From positions 1 through 64,000 of the forward strand of contig NZ_JAALAA010000016.1 of NCBI RefSeq assembly GCF_011045035.1: a DNA stretch of 64,000 bases, in the 5' to 3' direction. Under the pieces are notes generated by a model, which ran no database searches, had not been told where the DNA came from, and saw nothing but the letters and a program-made list of their open reading frames with translations. The translations under genes and the position numbers were made by a program. The stretch is from Nocardioides turkmenicus. GTDB lineage: Bacteria > Actinomycetota > Actinomycetes > Propionibacteriales > Nocardioidaceae. Each line of letters begins with the position of its first letter. Position 1 is the first letter of the stretch. Positions 52,424-60,944 of the stretch are shown here, in pieces.

Positions 52424-52453
52424 TGGCCCGCCACCCGCGAGGGTGGCGGGCCA
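52424..52453 (+). terminator. Alpha-operon terminator
   Basis: TGGCCCGCCACCC and GGGTGGCGGGCCA form a perfect 13-bp stem with a GCGA tetraloop, 15 nt after rplQ. It ends 3 nt before the stop of the convergent membrane-protein gene and so can serve both directions. Confidence 0.9.
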
Positions 52454-52456
52454 CTG

Positions 52457-53113
52457 TCATTTCCCGGTCTGCTCGGAGCGGGCCAGCAGCCAGCAGACGA
52501 CCCCGCCGAAGACCAGGACGAGGGTCGTCGCGAGGGTGGTGAATGCGGTCAGTATCAGCATCAGGGGGATGTTGTCGATGGACATCTCCGGTGTCATCGC
52601 GAGCGACAGCGAGACGTGCACGCCGATGAGCAGGAGATAGGTGACGGGGAGCCCGATGAGCCAACGGCGGCCGGTCCAGGCGGCGCATCCCCAGCCGGCC
52701 AGGACCATCACCAGGAACAGCGGTCCGAGAAGACCGCTGACGGCCGCGCTGTAGAAGTCGAGCAGCTGCGGGAGGCCGTACCAGAGTCCGGAGCTCAACA
52801 GCCAGGCGAGCATCGGCAGCACGATGCCCAGGAGCCGGCCCGTCGGACTGTGGGCGATGTACGCCGCGCCCGCTGCCACCACGGCGTACACCAGTGCGTT
52901 GAGCACGATGGTCGCGACCGTGGTGAGGGTCATGCCGGCCTCGGAACCGTCGAGGACGTACGTCAGGACGAGGCCGGTCAGGGCGATCAGGATCTGCAGG
53001 ATCACCACCGCCACGATCACGACGATGGTCGCTGTCCTGGTGGATCGAGACGCGGAGCCGGCGACCTGGGCAGGTGGCAGTGGCGACGGCGGAGGCGGCG
53101 AGGCGTGGCTCAT
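52457..53113 (-). CDS. Uncharacterised multi-TM membrane protein
   Basis: 218 aa. A Pro-rich N-terminus (SPPPPSPLPP) precedes about six hydrophobic helices ('TIVVIVAVVILQILIALTGLVLTYVL', 'LVMVLAGWGCAAW', 'LVLVFGGVVCWLLA'). No family recognised; nothing in the sequence indicates a transported substrate. Separated from the KPR-like gene by 54 bp that contain a possible terminator. Confidence 0.7.
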   Translation of the reverse strand: MSHASPPPPSPLPPAQVAGSASRSTRTATIVVIVAVVILQILIALTGLVLTYVLDGSEAGMTLTTVATIVLNALVYAVVAAGAAYIAHSPTGRLLGIVLPMLAWLLSSGLWYGLPQLLDFYSAAVSGLLGPLFLVMVLAGWGCAAWTGRRWLIGLPVTYLLLIGVHVSLSLAMTPEMSIDNIPLMLILTAFTTLATTLVLVFGGVVCWLLARSEQTGK

Positions 53114-53136
53114 GACCGGCAGCCTGCCGGAGTCCG

Positions 53137-53152
53137 GGGTGGCTGACCACCC
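53137..53152 (-). terminator. Possible terminator of the ketopantoate-reductase-like gene
   Basis: GGGTGG-CTGA-CCACCC, perfect 6-bp stem 16 nt beyond the stop of the leftward gene, in the short gap before the next start. Weak. Confidence 0.4.
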
Positions 53153-53167
53153 TTTTCGGAGCAGACG

Positions 53168-54115
53168 TCAGAGGCCGGCGAGGAAGATGGTGCCGTCGAT
53201 GCTGCCGGGCTCGGCGCCGGTGCGGGCGATGTCGTGCACCGCGCGCTGGATGGCCTCGTTGACCGGCGTCGGGACGCCGTGGAGACGGCCGAGCAGCACG
53301 ATCTCCCCGGAGAGGTAGTCGATCTCGACGCCGCTGCCGCGGGCGAGGCTCTGCCACGTCGAGCTGTTGTTGGTGCCGCCGCGTCCGGTGATGTGGCCGG
53401 CTCGCCGCGTACGGTCCTCGTCGGCGGTCACGACGCTGATGCCGGCGGCAGCGAGGGCGGCCTCGGCCTCGGCCAGGCAGCGGGCGTAGATCTCCTCGTC
53501 GCTGGGGCCGGGGGCGATCGCGGCGTTGATGCCGTTGCCCAGGTTGTTGAGCAGCTTGCGGTGCTTCCACGCCATGATGTCGGCGCGCGGCTCGCTCAGG
53601 AACCCCGCCTCGACCAGGTCGTTCGCGATCGCGCCGGCGGTCTCGTCGACGCCGGCCGGGTAGCGGCCGATGTCGAGGATGCCGGGCCTGTTGCCGGAGC
53701 CCTGGACGACCGTGCCCGGCGTCAGGAACGTGGCGGGGAGGACGACATGGATGGCGTACGTCCGGGCGAACCGCCGCAGGATCCGCGGCTCGTTCGCGAC
53801 GCCGTTCTGCATGGCGACCACCGGGGTGCTCGGCGGTGCGTACGCGGCGAGGTCCTCGAGCGCGGCCTCGGTCTGCTGGCTCTTGACGCTGAGGAGCACG
53901 ACGGTGTCCTCGGTCCAGGTGAGCTCGCCGGCGTCGGCGACCACGGGGACGTCGAGACGCAGCACCGCCTCCGGGGTGTCGAGCGTGAGGCCACGCTCGC
54001 GGATCACTCGGAGGTGGTCGCCGCGGGCGACGAGGGTGACATCGACCCCCGCGCGGTGCAGCAGCCCGCCGACCACTCCGCCGACAGCCCCGGCACCGAA
54101 GATCACGTAGCGCAT
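53168..54115 (-). CDS. Ketopantoate-reductase-like (ApbA/PanE family) enzyme
   Basis: 315 aa. Rossmann 'VIFGAGAVGGVVGGLLHRAG', 'VVLLSVKSQQTEAAL', and the catalytic-lysine segment 'MAWKHRKLLNNLGNGINA' fit 2-dehydropantoate 2-reductase; the C-terminal half has 'EIDYLSGEIVLLGRLHGVPTPVN'. The family reduces ketopantoate with NADPH in pantothenate synthesis, but paralogues with other 2-oxoacid substrates are common and no pan genes are near, so I do not assign panE. Confidence 0.85.
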   Translation of the reverse strand: MRYVIFGAGAVGGVVGGLLHRAGVDVTLVARGDHLRVIRERGLTLDTPEAVLRLDVPVVADAGELTWTEDTVVLLSVKSQQTEAALEDLAAYAPPSTPVVAMQNGVANEPRILRRFARTYAIHVVLPATFLTPGTVVQGSGNRPGILDIGRYPAGVDETAGAIANDLVEAGFLSEPRADIMAWKHRKLLNNLGNGINAAIAPGPSDEEIYARCLAEAEAALAAAGISVVTADEDRTRRAGHITGRGGTNNSSTWQSLARGSGVEIDYLSGEIVLLGRLHGVPTPVNEAIQRAVHDIARTGAEPGSIDGTIFLAGL

Positions 54116-54159
54116 GCGCCGAGTCTGGCAAACGGCGTGGTCGCTGCGAGAATGGGCCC

Positions 54160-55023
54160 GTGCGCATCAGGATCGACCTCGCCTACGACGGCACCATGTT
54201 CCACGGCTGGGCGACCCAGCCGGGACTGCGTACGGTCCAGGGTGTTCTGCAGGACGCGCTGGCGACCGCGCTACGGGTGCCGTCGACGGGGGAGCGGTCC
54301 CAGGTCTGGGTGACGGTCGCCGGGCGGACCGACTCCGGCGTGCACGCGCGTGGCCAGGTGGCCCACTTCGACATCGACGCCGACCTGCTCGCTGCCTCGC
54401 GCGGACGGTCGGAGCAGTCGCCGCTCGACGCGCTGGTGCGCCGGCTGAACGGGATCCTCCCCGCCGACCTGCGGGTTCGTGCCGCCGTCGAGGCTCCCGA
54501 AGGCTTCAACGCCCGGTTCTCGGCGCTGTGGCGACGTTACGTCTACCGGATCGTGGACGACCCGGCGTACGTCGACCCGCTGCAGCGCGGGCACGTGCTC
54601 TACCGGACCCGGCCGCTCGACCTGTCGCTGATGAACGTCGCCTCGGCCGACCTCGTCGGGCTCAACGACTTCGCCACCTTCTGCAAGCCGCGCGAGGGTG
54701 CCACCACGATCCGCGACCTGCGCCAGCTCACCTGGGAGCGGCGCCCCGACGGCATCATCGAGGCGACTGTCCTCGCCGACGCCTTCTGCCACTCGATGGT
54801 GCGGTCGCTGGTCGGCTGCCTGATGGTGATCGGCGAGGGCCGCAAGGACGTCACCTGGGCCAAGGAGTCGCTGGCTGCGCGCTCGCGCACCTCGTCGATC
54901 CCGATCGCGCCCGCCAACGGGCTGACCCTCGAAGAGGTCGCCTATCCGCCCGACGACATGCTGGCGGCCCAGCACGAGCGCACCATGAACCGGAGAGAGG
55001 CTGACGAGGTTGACCGGGACTGA
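54160..55023 (+). CDS. truA: tRNA pseudouridine(38-40) synthase
   Basis: 287 aa. Catalytic Asp58 in 'VAGRTDSGVHARGQVAHFD'; 'RIDLAYDGTMFHGW' start; 'NDFATFCKPREGATTIRDL' and 'FCHSMVRSLVGCLMVIGEG' downstream. Normal length for actinobacteria. GTG start. In many bacteria truA follows rplQ; here two leftward genes intervene. Overlaps the next gene by 14 nt. Confidence 0.95.
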   Translation: MRIRIDLAYDGTMFHGWATQPGLRTVQGVLQDALATALRVPSTGERSQVWVTVAGRTDSGVHARGQVAHFDIDADLLAASRGRSEQSPLDALVRRLNGILPADLRVRAAVEAPEGFNARFSALWRRYVYRIVDDPAYVDPLQRGHVLYRTRPLDLSLMNVASADLVGLNDFATFCKPREGATTIRDLRQLTWERRPDGIIEATVLADAFCHSMVRSLVGCLMVIGEGRKDVTWAKESLAARSRTSSIPIAPANGLTLEEVAYPPDDMLAAQHERTMNRREADEVDRD

Positions 55024-55627
55024 CGACGAGCACTACTTCTCCGCCGACCCGTCGGTCCCCTTCGAACGGATCCCGGTCTCTGCGACCGTGTGGGATCTGG
55101 ATCTGTCGCTGGTCTCGGGATCGGGCGTCTTCGCCAAGGGCCGCCTGGACATCGGCACGTCGGTGCTGTTCAAGGAGACCGAGCCGCCCGCGCTGAAGCC
55201 GGGCGCACGCGTCCTGGATCTCGGCTGCGGCTACGGCGTCATCGGGCTCGCGGTGGGACTCGCCGTCCCGGAGGCGTACGTCACCGGCGTCGACGTCAAC
55301 GAGCGCGCCGTCCTGCTGGCCAACGAGAACGCCGCCGCCCTCGGGCTCTCCGACCGTTACCGCGCCGCGGTCCCGGCCGAGATCGACCAGGCGGTGACGT
55401 ACGACGAGATCTGGAGCAACCCGCCCATCCGGATCGGCAAGCAGGCCCTCCACGAGCTGCTCCTCACCTGGCTCCCGCGCCTCGCCCCCGACGGCCGTGC
55501 CGTCATGGTCGTCGGCAAGAACCTCGGCGGCGACTCCCTCCAGCGCTGGCTCGACGAGCAGGGCTTCCCCACCACCCGCATCGGCAGCGCCAAGGGCTTC
55601 CGCGTCCTGGAGACCGTACGCGCCTGA
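55010..55627 (+). CDS. RsmC-like class I SAM methyltransferase
   Basis: 205 aa. 'HYFSADPSVPFERIPVSATVWDLDLSLVSGSGVFAKGRLDIGTSVLF' and SAM motif I 'VLDLGCGYGVIGLAV', then 'SNPPIRIGKQALHELLLTWLPRLAP' with the NPP(I) motif of N2-guanine rRNA methyltransferases. It is equivalent to the catalytic half of RsmC (16S m2G1207); the N-terminal half is absent, as in most actinobacterial versions. TTG start inside truA. Confidence 0.87.
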   Translation: MTGTDDEHYFSADPSVPFERIPVSATVWDLDLSLVSGSGVFAKGRLDIGTSVLFKETEPPALKPGARVLDLGCGYGVIGLAVGLAVPEAYVTGVDVNERAVLLANENAAALGLSDRYRAAVPAEIDQAVTYDEIWSNPPIRIGKQALHELLLTWLPRLAPDGRAVMVVGKNLGGDSLQRWLDEQGFPTTRIGSAKGFRVLETVRA

Positions 55628-55657
55628 CCACGCCGGGCCGACTCGGCGGACCTTGGG

Positions 55658-56998
55658 TCAGGCGGGGACCGGGTCCTTGGTCAGCTTCACCGGGAGGCGG
55701 TCGAGGCTGTAGACGACCGAGAGGTCGCGCCAGCCGAGGTCGCCGGGGTCGTCGGTGGCCATGGCGAGGTCGGGGTAGCGGCTGGCGAGGCCGGTGAGGG
55801 CGGCGCGGAGCTCCATCCGGGCCAGCTCGGCGCCGACGCAGCGGTGCATGCCGTGGCCGAAGGCGAAGTGCATGGTCTCGGCGTTGCGGAGGTCGAACTG
55901 CTCCGGCTTCGGCACGACCGCGGGGTCGCGGTTGGCGCCGGTGAGGCTGACCAGGACGACGGCACCCTTCTTGACCGGCAGGCCGAAGAGGTCGTGGTCC
56001 TCGCGCGCGAACCGCGGGAAGGCGAGCTGGACGGGGCACAGGTAGCGGAGCAGCTCCTCAACCACCGTGTCGACCCCGGCACGGTCGCCCGAGCGCAGGA
56101 TCTCGTACGCCTCGGGGTTCTGCATCAGCACGTAGGCGCCCATGGAGAGCATCGAGGCGGAGGTCTCGTAGCCGCCGAGGAAGACGCCGTCGGCGAGGCC
56201 GCCGAGCTCGACGTCGTCGTACTCCGCGCCCTTGTTGCGGATGATCTCGCCGATCATGCCGTCGCCGGGGTTGGCACGCTGCTGGCGGACCTGCTCGATG
56301 AGGAAGGTCCTGGTCTCGGTGGCGGCACCGAAGGCGCCGGCGCCGCCCTCGGAGAGGTCGAAGCGGGCCATGCCGAGCTTGTGGAACTCGTCGCGTACGT
56401 CCTCGGGCATGCCGAGAAGCTCGCAGATCACCCGGAAGGGGATCTCGAAGCCGAAGTGCTGGACGAGGTCGACCTCGGGGCCGTTGGCCTCCATGTCGTC
56501 GAGGGCATCGGTGACGATCCGGTCGATCATCCCGTTGAGACGGCCCAGGCGGCGCATGGTGAACTCCGGGGTCAGCAGGCCGCGGAGCTTGGTGTGGTCG
56601 GGTGGGTCGGTCATGCCGAGGCCACCGATGCCCTCGGCGTCGGTGCGCTTGCGGGTGCCGAGCAGGTGGCGCATGTCGTTGGAGTAGCTGTCCTTGTTGG
56701 CCAGGACGTGCTTGGACTCGGCGTGGCCGGTGACCAGCACGATGTCGAGGCCGAGCACCGAGCCGAGCTTGGTGACCGGTGCCTGCGCCCGGCTCTCGGC
56801 GAGCAGCGGCACCGGGTCGACGCCGTCGCGGCGCAGCGGGAAGGTCAGGTGTTCGGGGATCTTGCGCAGCGTGGTGATGTCGGGGATCGGCGTCTCCTTG
56901 CCCCGCATCGCGAACTGCAGGGCAAGCTTGCGGACGCGCTCGGTCAGCGGCCGCGTCATCGCCCGTACAGAGGAACTTACCTGGGCAGCAATCGGCAT
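55658..56998 (-). CDS. Cytochrome P450
   Basis: 446 aa, soluble bacterial type. I-helix 'LGGYETSASM' (Tyr-Glu-Thr in place of the usual [DE]T neighbourhood), ExxR in 'VVEELLRYL', and heme-thiolate 'FAFGHGMHRCVGAELARME' with the axial Cys. The N-terminal 'MPIAAQVSSSVRAMTRPLTERVRKLAL' is longer than in many class I P450s; an inner ATG at ~56959 is an alternative start. No ferredoxin gene adjacent. Substrate unknown. It stands alone, 7 kb from conservon 2, so I do not treat it as a conservon P450. Confidence 0.92.
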   Translation of the reverse strand: MPIAAQVSSSVRAMTRPLTERVRKLALQFAMRGKETPIPDITTLRKIPEHLTFPLRRDGVDPVPLLAESRAQAPVTKLGSVLGLDIVLVTGHAESKHVLANKDSYSNDMRHLLGTRKRTDAEGIGGLGMTDPPDHTKLRGLLTPEFTMRRLGRLNGMIDRIVTDALDDMEANGPEVDLVQHFGFEIPFRVICELLGMPEDVRDEFHKLGMARFDLSEGGAGAFGAATETRTFLIEQVRQQRANPGDGMIGEIIRNKGAEYDDVELGGLADGVFLGGYETSASMLSMGAYVLMQNPEAYEILRSGDRAGVDTVVEELLRYLCPVQLAFPRFAREDHDLFGLPVKKGAVVLVSLTGANRDPAVVPKPEQFDLRNAETMHFAFGHGMHRCVGAELARMELRAALTGLASRYPDLAMATDDPGDLGWRDLSVVYSLDRLPVKLTKDPVPA

Positions 56999-57068
56999 GC
57001 GGCCCAGTCTGGACCATCCTCAAACGACGGTCATCAGGAATACCCCTGGTTTGCGAGTGTGTCCTGGA

Positions 57069-57995
57069 TCACCCGTGGAGCACGGTCCTGAACAGCGCAC
57101 ACGTCTCCTCGATCGCGACCTGCGCCGCCTGCGAATGATGACCCATCGCGAAGAAGCCGTGGATGAGTCCGTCGCAGTGGTGATAGGTCGTCGGGACCCC
57201 TGAGCTCTCCAGCGCCTTGGCGTACGCGATGCCCTCGTCCCGCAGCGGATCGAACTCCGCGGTCACCACGACCGCCGGCGCCAGGCCCTCCAGGGACCCC
57301 TTGATCGGGCTCAGACGGGGGTCGCTGCGGTCGGCGTCGCCGACGTAGTTGTCGGAGAACCACTTCATCGTGGGCAGCTCGAGGAAGTAGCCGTGGCCGT
57401 TCTCCGCGTAGGAGGGGTAGCCGCTGGTCATGTCGGTCGCCGGGTAGATCAGCAGCTGGCCGGCGAGCTCGCGCCCCTCGTCCCGGAAGGCCTGGGCGAC
57501 GGCGGCCGACAGGTTGCCGCCGGCGCTGTCCCCGGCGACCGCGACCCGGCCGTCGCCTCCGAGCGTCGCCGCGTTGTCGCTGACCCAGCGCGCCGTGGCG
57601 ACCGCGTCCTCGTAGGCGGCGGGGAAGGGGTGCTCGGGCGCGAGCCGGTAGTCGACCGCGACGACCACGGCGTCGCAGATCGTGGAGAGGTTGCGGGCCT
57701 GGTCCTCGTGGGTGTCGAGGTCGCCGACCACCCAGCCGCCGCCGTGGAACATCACGATCGTCGGCAGCGGGCCCTGCGTGGTGGGCCGGTAGATGCGTAC
57801 GTCCAGGTCGCCGGCCGCCCCGGGGATCGTCGACGCCTCCACGGAGCCGACGGGTGGTAGCGGCACTCCCTCCGCCAGCGCCCGATAGAGGGTTCGTGCC
57901 GTCGGCGGATCGTAGGACTCCAGGGGCTGGCCCTTCGCGAAGAGAGTGAGCAGGTCAGCGATCTGGCTGTCGAGCGGAGGCATGGCGTCAGTCAT
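57069..57995 (-). CDS. Alpha/beta hydrolase, acetyl-esterase/HSL family
   Basis: 308 aa. Oxyanion motif 'MFHGGGWVVGDLDTHED' and nucleophile 'GDSAGGN' (Ser157) define the hormone-sensitive-lipase family; 'EFDPLRDEG' and 'GLIHGFFAMG' carry the acid and His. Likely a cytoplasmic carboxylesterase for short-chain esters. ATG at 57995; upstream in-frame sequence is not part of the fold. Divergent from the ABC-F gene. Confidence 0.9.
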   Translation of the reverse strand: MTDAMPPLDSQIADLLTLFAKGQPLESYDPPTARTLYRALAEGVPLPPVGSVEASTIPGAAGDLDVRIYRPTTQGPLPTIVMFHGGGWVVGDLDTHEDQARNLSTICDAVVVAVDYRLAPEHPFPAAYEDAVATARWVSDNAATLGGDGRVAVAGDSAGGNLSAAVAQAFRDEGRELAGQLLIYPATDMTSGYPSYAENGHGYFLELPTMKWFSDNYVGDADRSDPRLSPIKGSLEGLAPAVVVTAEFDPLRDEGIAYAKALESSGVPTTYHHCDGLIHGFFAMGHHSQAAQVAIEETCALFRTVLHG

Positions 57996-58101
57996 ATCGG
58001 TAATTGCCAAAATGTGTCGAGCGTCACGTTCTACTGATGGGACCGATTTGTCCAACACGACCGGGAATAACCATTCGACACGGGTGCCAGACTGGTCGGC
58101 T

Positions 58102-59799
58102 GTGGGACATGTGGATGTTGCTGGAGTGCGATTCCAGCTGCCTGACGGGCGAGTGCTGCTCGATGACGTCTCCTTCCGGGTGGGTGAGGGCGCGAAGGTC
58201 GCGCTGGTCGGCGCCAACGGCGCCGGCAAGACGACGCTGCTGCGGATCGTCACCGGGGAGCTGACGCCGACCGCCGGATCCGTGGTGCGCTCGGGCGGTC
58301 TCGGCGTGATGCGGCAGATGGTCGGTCGCGGGTCGTCGACGGTGGGTGAGCTCCTTCTTTCGGTGGCGCCCGCGCGCGTGCGCGAGGCCGCCGCGGCGGT
58401 GGAGGCGTGCGAGCTGGAGCTGATGTCGTCGGAGGACGAACCGCTGCAGATGCGTTATGCGACGGCGCTGGCCGAGTACGCCGACGCCGGCGGCTACGAC
58501 CTCGAGGTCGTCTGGGACGTGTGCACCACGGCTGGGCTCGGGGTGCCCTACGACCGTGCCCGCTACCGCTCGCTGGACACCCTCTCCGGCGGCGAGCAGA
58601 AGCGCCTGGTCCTGGAGTATCTGCTCCGCGGCCCCGACGAGGTCCTCCTGCTCGACGAGCCCGACAACTTCCTCGACGTGCCGGGAAAGATGTGGCTCGA
58701 GGAGCGGATCCGGGAGTCCCCGAAGACCATCCTGTACGTCAGCCACGACCGTGAGCTGCTGGGCAACACCGCGACCAGAGTGGTCACCGTCGCGCTCGGC
58801 GCGTCCGGTGCCGGCAACACCACGTGGACGCACCCTGGCGGCTTCGCCTCCTATCACGAGGCCCGCAAGGACCGGTTCCTGCGGTTCGAGGAGCTGCGCC
58901 GCCGTTGGGACGAGGAGCACGCCAAGATCAAGGCGCTGGTCCTGCGACTGAAGATCAAGTCGGAGTACAACGACGGGATGGCCAGCCAGTACAAGGCGGC
59001 CCAGACCCGGCTCCGGAAGTTCGAGGAGGCCGGCCCGCCCGTCGAGCAGCCGCGGGAGCAGGCGGTACAGATGCGGCTGCGCGGCGGGCGCACCGGCAAG
59101 CGCGCGGTGGTCTGCGAGTCGCTCGAGCTCACCGGGCTGATGCGTCCGTTCGACCTGGAGGTCTGGTACGGCGAGCGGGTCGCGGTGCTGGGCTCCAACG
59201 GCTCGGGCAAGTCCCACTTCCTGCGGCTGCTGGCCCGCGGTGGCACCGACCCGGATGTGGAGCACCGCCCCGTCGAGGACACCCCCATCGAGCCGGTCCG
59301 TCACCGTGGCAAAGCCAAGCTCGGTGCCCGCGTGCGGCCGGGCTGGTTCGTGCAGACCCATGCCCATCCGGAGCTGGTGGGACGTACGCTGCTCGACATC
59401 CTGCACCGCGGCGAGGTCACGCCCGACGGGCGAGGGCGGGCCGGGATGGGCCGGGAGGCCGCCTCCCGGGTGCTCGACCGCTACGAGCTCGCGCACGCCG
59501 CCGAGCAGACCTTCGACTCGCTCTCGGGCGGCCAGCAGGCGCGCTTTCAGATCCTTCTGCTGGAGCTGAGCGGCGCCACGCTGCTGCTGCTCGACGAGCC
59601 GACCGACAACCTGGACGTGCAGTCGGCCGAGGCCCTCGAGGCCGGGCTGGAGTCCTTCGAGGGCACCGTCATCGCGGTCACCCACGACCGCTGGTTCGCC
59701 CGCGGCTTCGACCGGTTCCTGGTCTATGGCGCCAACGGCGAGGTCTACGAGTCCCCGGAGCCGGTCTGGGACGAGAGCAGAGTGGAGAGGTCACGATGA
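58102..59799 (+). CDS. ABC-F ATP-binding protein
   Basis: 565 aa, two ABC domains and no membrane segments. Domain 1: Walker A 'GANGAGKT' (37-44), signature 'LSGGEQKRLVLEYLL', Walker B 'VLLLDEPDNFLD'. Linker helices with 'RFEELRRRWDEEHAKIKALVLRLKIKSEYND'. Domain 2: 'GSNGSGKS', 'LSGGQQARFQILLLEL', 'LLLDEPTDNLD'. Catalytic Glu present in both. ABC-F proteins act on the ribosome (EttA-like) or give antibiotic protection; the exact subgroup is not decided here. GTG start at 58102 ('MGHVDVAGVRF'). Confidence 0.93.
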   Translation: MGHVDVAGVRFQLPDGRVLLDDVSFRVGEGAKVALVGANGAGKTTLLRIVTGELTPTAGSVVRSGGLGVMRQMVGRGSSTVGELLLSVAPARVREAAAAVEACELELMSSEDEPLQMRYATALAEYADAGGYDLEVVWDVCTTAGLGVPYDRARYRSLDTLSGGEQKRLVLEYLLRGPDEVLLLDEPDNFLDVPGKMWLEERIRESPKTILYVSHDRELLGNTATRVVTVALGASGAGNTTWTHPGGFASYHEARKDRFLRFEELRRRWDEEHAKIKALVLRLKIKSEYNDGMASQYKAAQTRLRKFEEAGPPVEQPREQAVQMRLRGGRTGKRAVVCESLELTGLMRPFDLEVWYGERVAVLGSNGSGKSHFLRLLARGGTDPDVEHRPVEDTPIEPVRHRGKAKLGARVRPGWFVQTHAHPELVGRTLLDILHRGEVTPDGRGRAGMGREAASRVLDRYELAHAAEQTFDSLSGGQQARFQILLLELSGATLLLLDEPTDNLDVQSAEALEAGLESFEGTVIAVTHDRWFARGFDRFLVYGANGEVYESPEPVWDESRVERSR

Positions 59800-60818
59800 G
59801 TGAGCTGGTGATCGAGCGCGTCGACCCGTTCGACGACGGCGCCTTCGACGCGTGGTACGACGTGATGACCGCGGCGTGGCTCGACGTACGCGGCCCCGAC
59901 GCGGATCTGTGGGCACGTGAGGAGCAGCGCGTCGAGCTGCAGCAGCAGACCGAGAAGACCGACCGGCGGGCCTACGTCGGCCGGGTCGGCGACACGACGG
60001 TGGCCGCCGGCTGGGTGGCCATGCCGCTGCTCGACAACCTCCACCGGGCCACGATCATCGTGGCCGTGCTGCCGGCCCACCGGAGGCGGGGCCACGGCAC
60101 TGCTCTGCTGGACCATGTCGAGGCGGAGGCCCGCGCGCAGGGACGTACGTCGCTGACCGGTGAGATCTGGTGGCCCTGGTCGCTCGGCTCCGGCGGTGAG
60201 GGCTCGCCGGGGCGCGACTTCGGCGTCGCGCGGGGCTATGCGCCAGCCCTGGTGGAGGTACGCCGCCTGCTCAGGCTGCCGGTGCCCGACGACGTCCTCG
60301 ACCGGCTGGCGGCGCAGGCAGCCGAGCGGCACGGCGACTACACGCTGCGGTCCTGGGTCGGCCGGGTGCCCGACGACATCGTCGAGAGCTGGGCGGTGCT
60401 CGACGCCAGCCTGGAGACCGAGGCGCCCACCGGCGACCTGGACCTCGAGGCGCCCGAGCCCGACGTGGCGAAGGTGCGCGAGATGGAGGAGCTGGTGGCC
60501 GCCCAGAAGCGGACCCTCTACCACTCGGTGGCGCTGGACGCCGACGGCAAGGTGGTGGCCTACACGGTGATCGGCTACTCGAGCCAGGACGGCAAGAGCT
60601 ACCAGTGGGGCACCCTGGTCGAGGCGGCCCACCGCGGTCACCGGCTCGGGCTGGCGGTGAAGGTCGCCAACCTCAGGCTGCTCCAGTCCGAGCGGCCGGA
60701 GGTGCCGACGCTGGGGACCTACAACGCCGAGGTCAACAGCCACATGATCCAGGTCAACGAGGCCATGGGCTTCGAGCCGGTCGAGTGGCTGTGCAGCATC
60801 CAGAAGCAGCTCTCCTGA
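59796..60818 (+). CDS. Tandem-domain GNAT N-acetyltransferase
   Basis: 340 aa. N-terminal GNAT domain with 'TIIVAVLPAHRRRGHGTALLDHVEAEARAQG' (acetyl-CoA pyrophosphate loop RRRGHGTA); C-terminal half with 'WGTLVEAAHRGHRLGLAVKVANLRLLQ' (second R/HRGHRLGLA loop) and 'TYNAEVNSHMIQVNEAMGFEPV'. This is the two-GNAT architecture seen in actinobacterial aminoglycoside/mycothiol-type and uncharacterised acetyltransferases. It overlaps the ABC-F gene by 4 nt, so they are coupled. Confidence 0.88.
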   Translation: MSELVIERVDPFDDGAFDAWYDVMTAAWLDVRGPDADLWAREEQRVELQQQTEKTDRRAYVGRVGDTTVAAGWVAMPLLDNLHRATIIVAVLPAHRRRGHGTALLDHVEAEARAQGRTSLTGEIWWPWSLGSGGEGSPGRDFGVARGYAPALVEVRRLLRLPVPDDVLDRLAAQAAERHGDYTLRSWVGRVPDDIVESWAVLDASLETEAPTGDLDLEAPEPDVAKVREMEELVAAQKRTLYHSVALDADGKVVAYTVIGYSSQDGKSYQWGTLVEAAHRGHRLGLAVKVANLRLLQSERPEVPTLGTYNAEVNSHMIQVNEAMGFEPVEWLCSIQKQLS

Positions 60819-60837
60819 CCTGCATCGGCACAGCGCA

Positions 60838-60879
60838 CGAGCGCCTCATACCCGGTCAGAGTCGGGCATGAGGCGCTCG
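60838..60879. terminator. Bidirectional terminator
   Basis: CGAGCGCCTCAT (60838-60849) pairs over 12 bp with ATGAGGCGCTCG (60868-60879), with an inner CCCG/CGGG stem. It separates the convergent GNAT and HtrA genes. Confidence 0.88.
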
Positions 60880-60944
60880 GATGGTGGCACCCCGCGGCGC
60901 TGAGACCCCTGCGGATCCCTGCGTCTTGCGGGGAGATCGGGAGA

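Noticed and set aside
55658..56998. Cytochrome P450 as a conservon component
   Set aside because: It is 7 kb from conservon 2 on the other strand with ribosomal genes between.
58824..59795. Frame extending the GNAT protein far upstream
   Set aside because: It lies in a different frame of the ABC-F gene; the ATG at 59796 gives the normal N-terminus and ATGA coupling.
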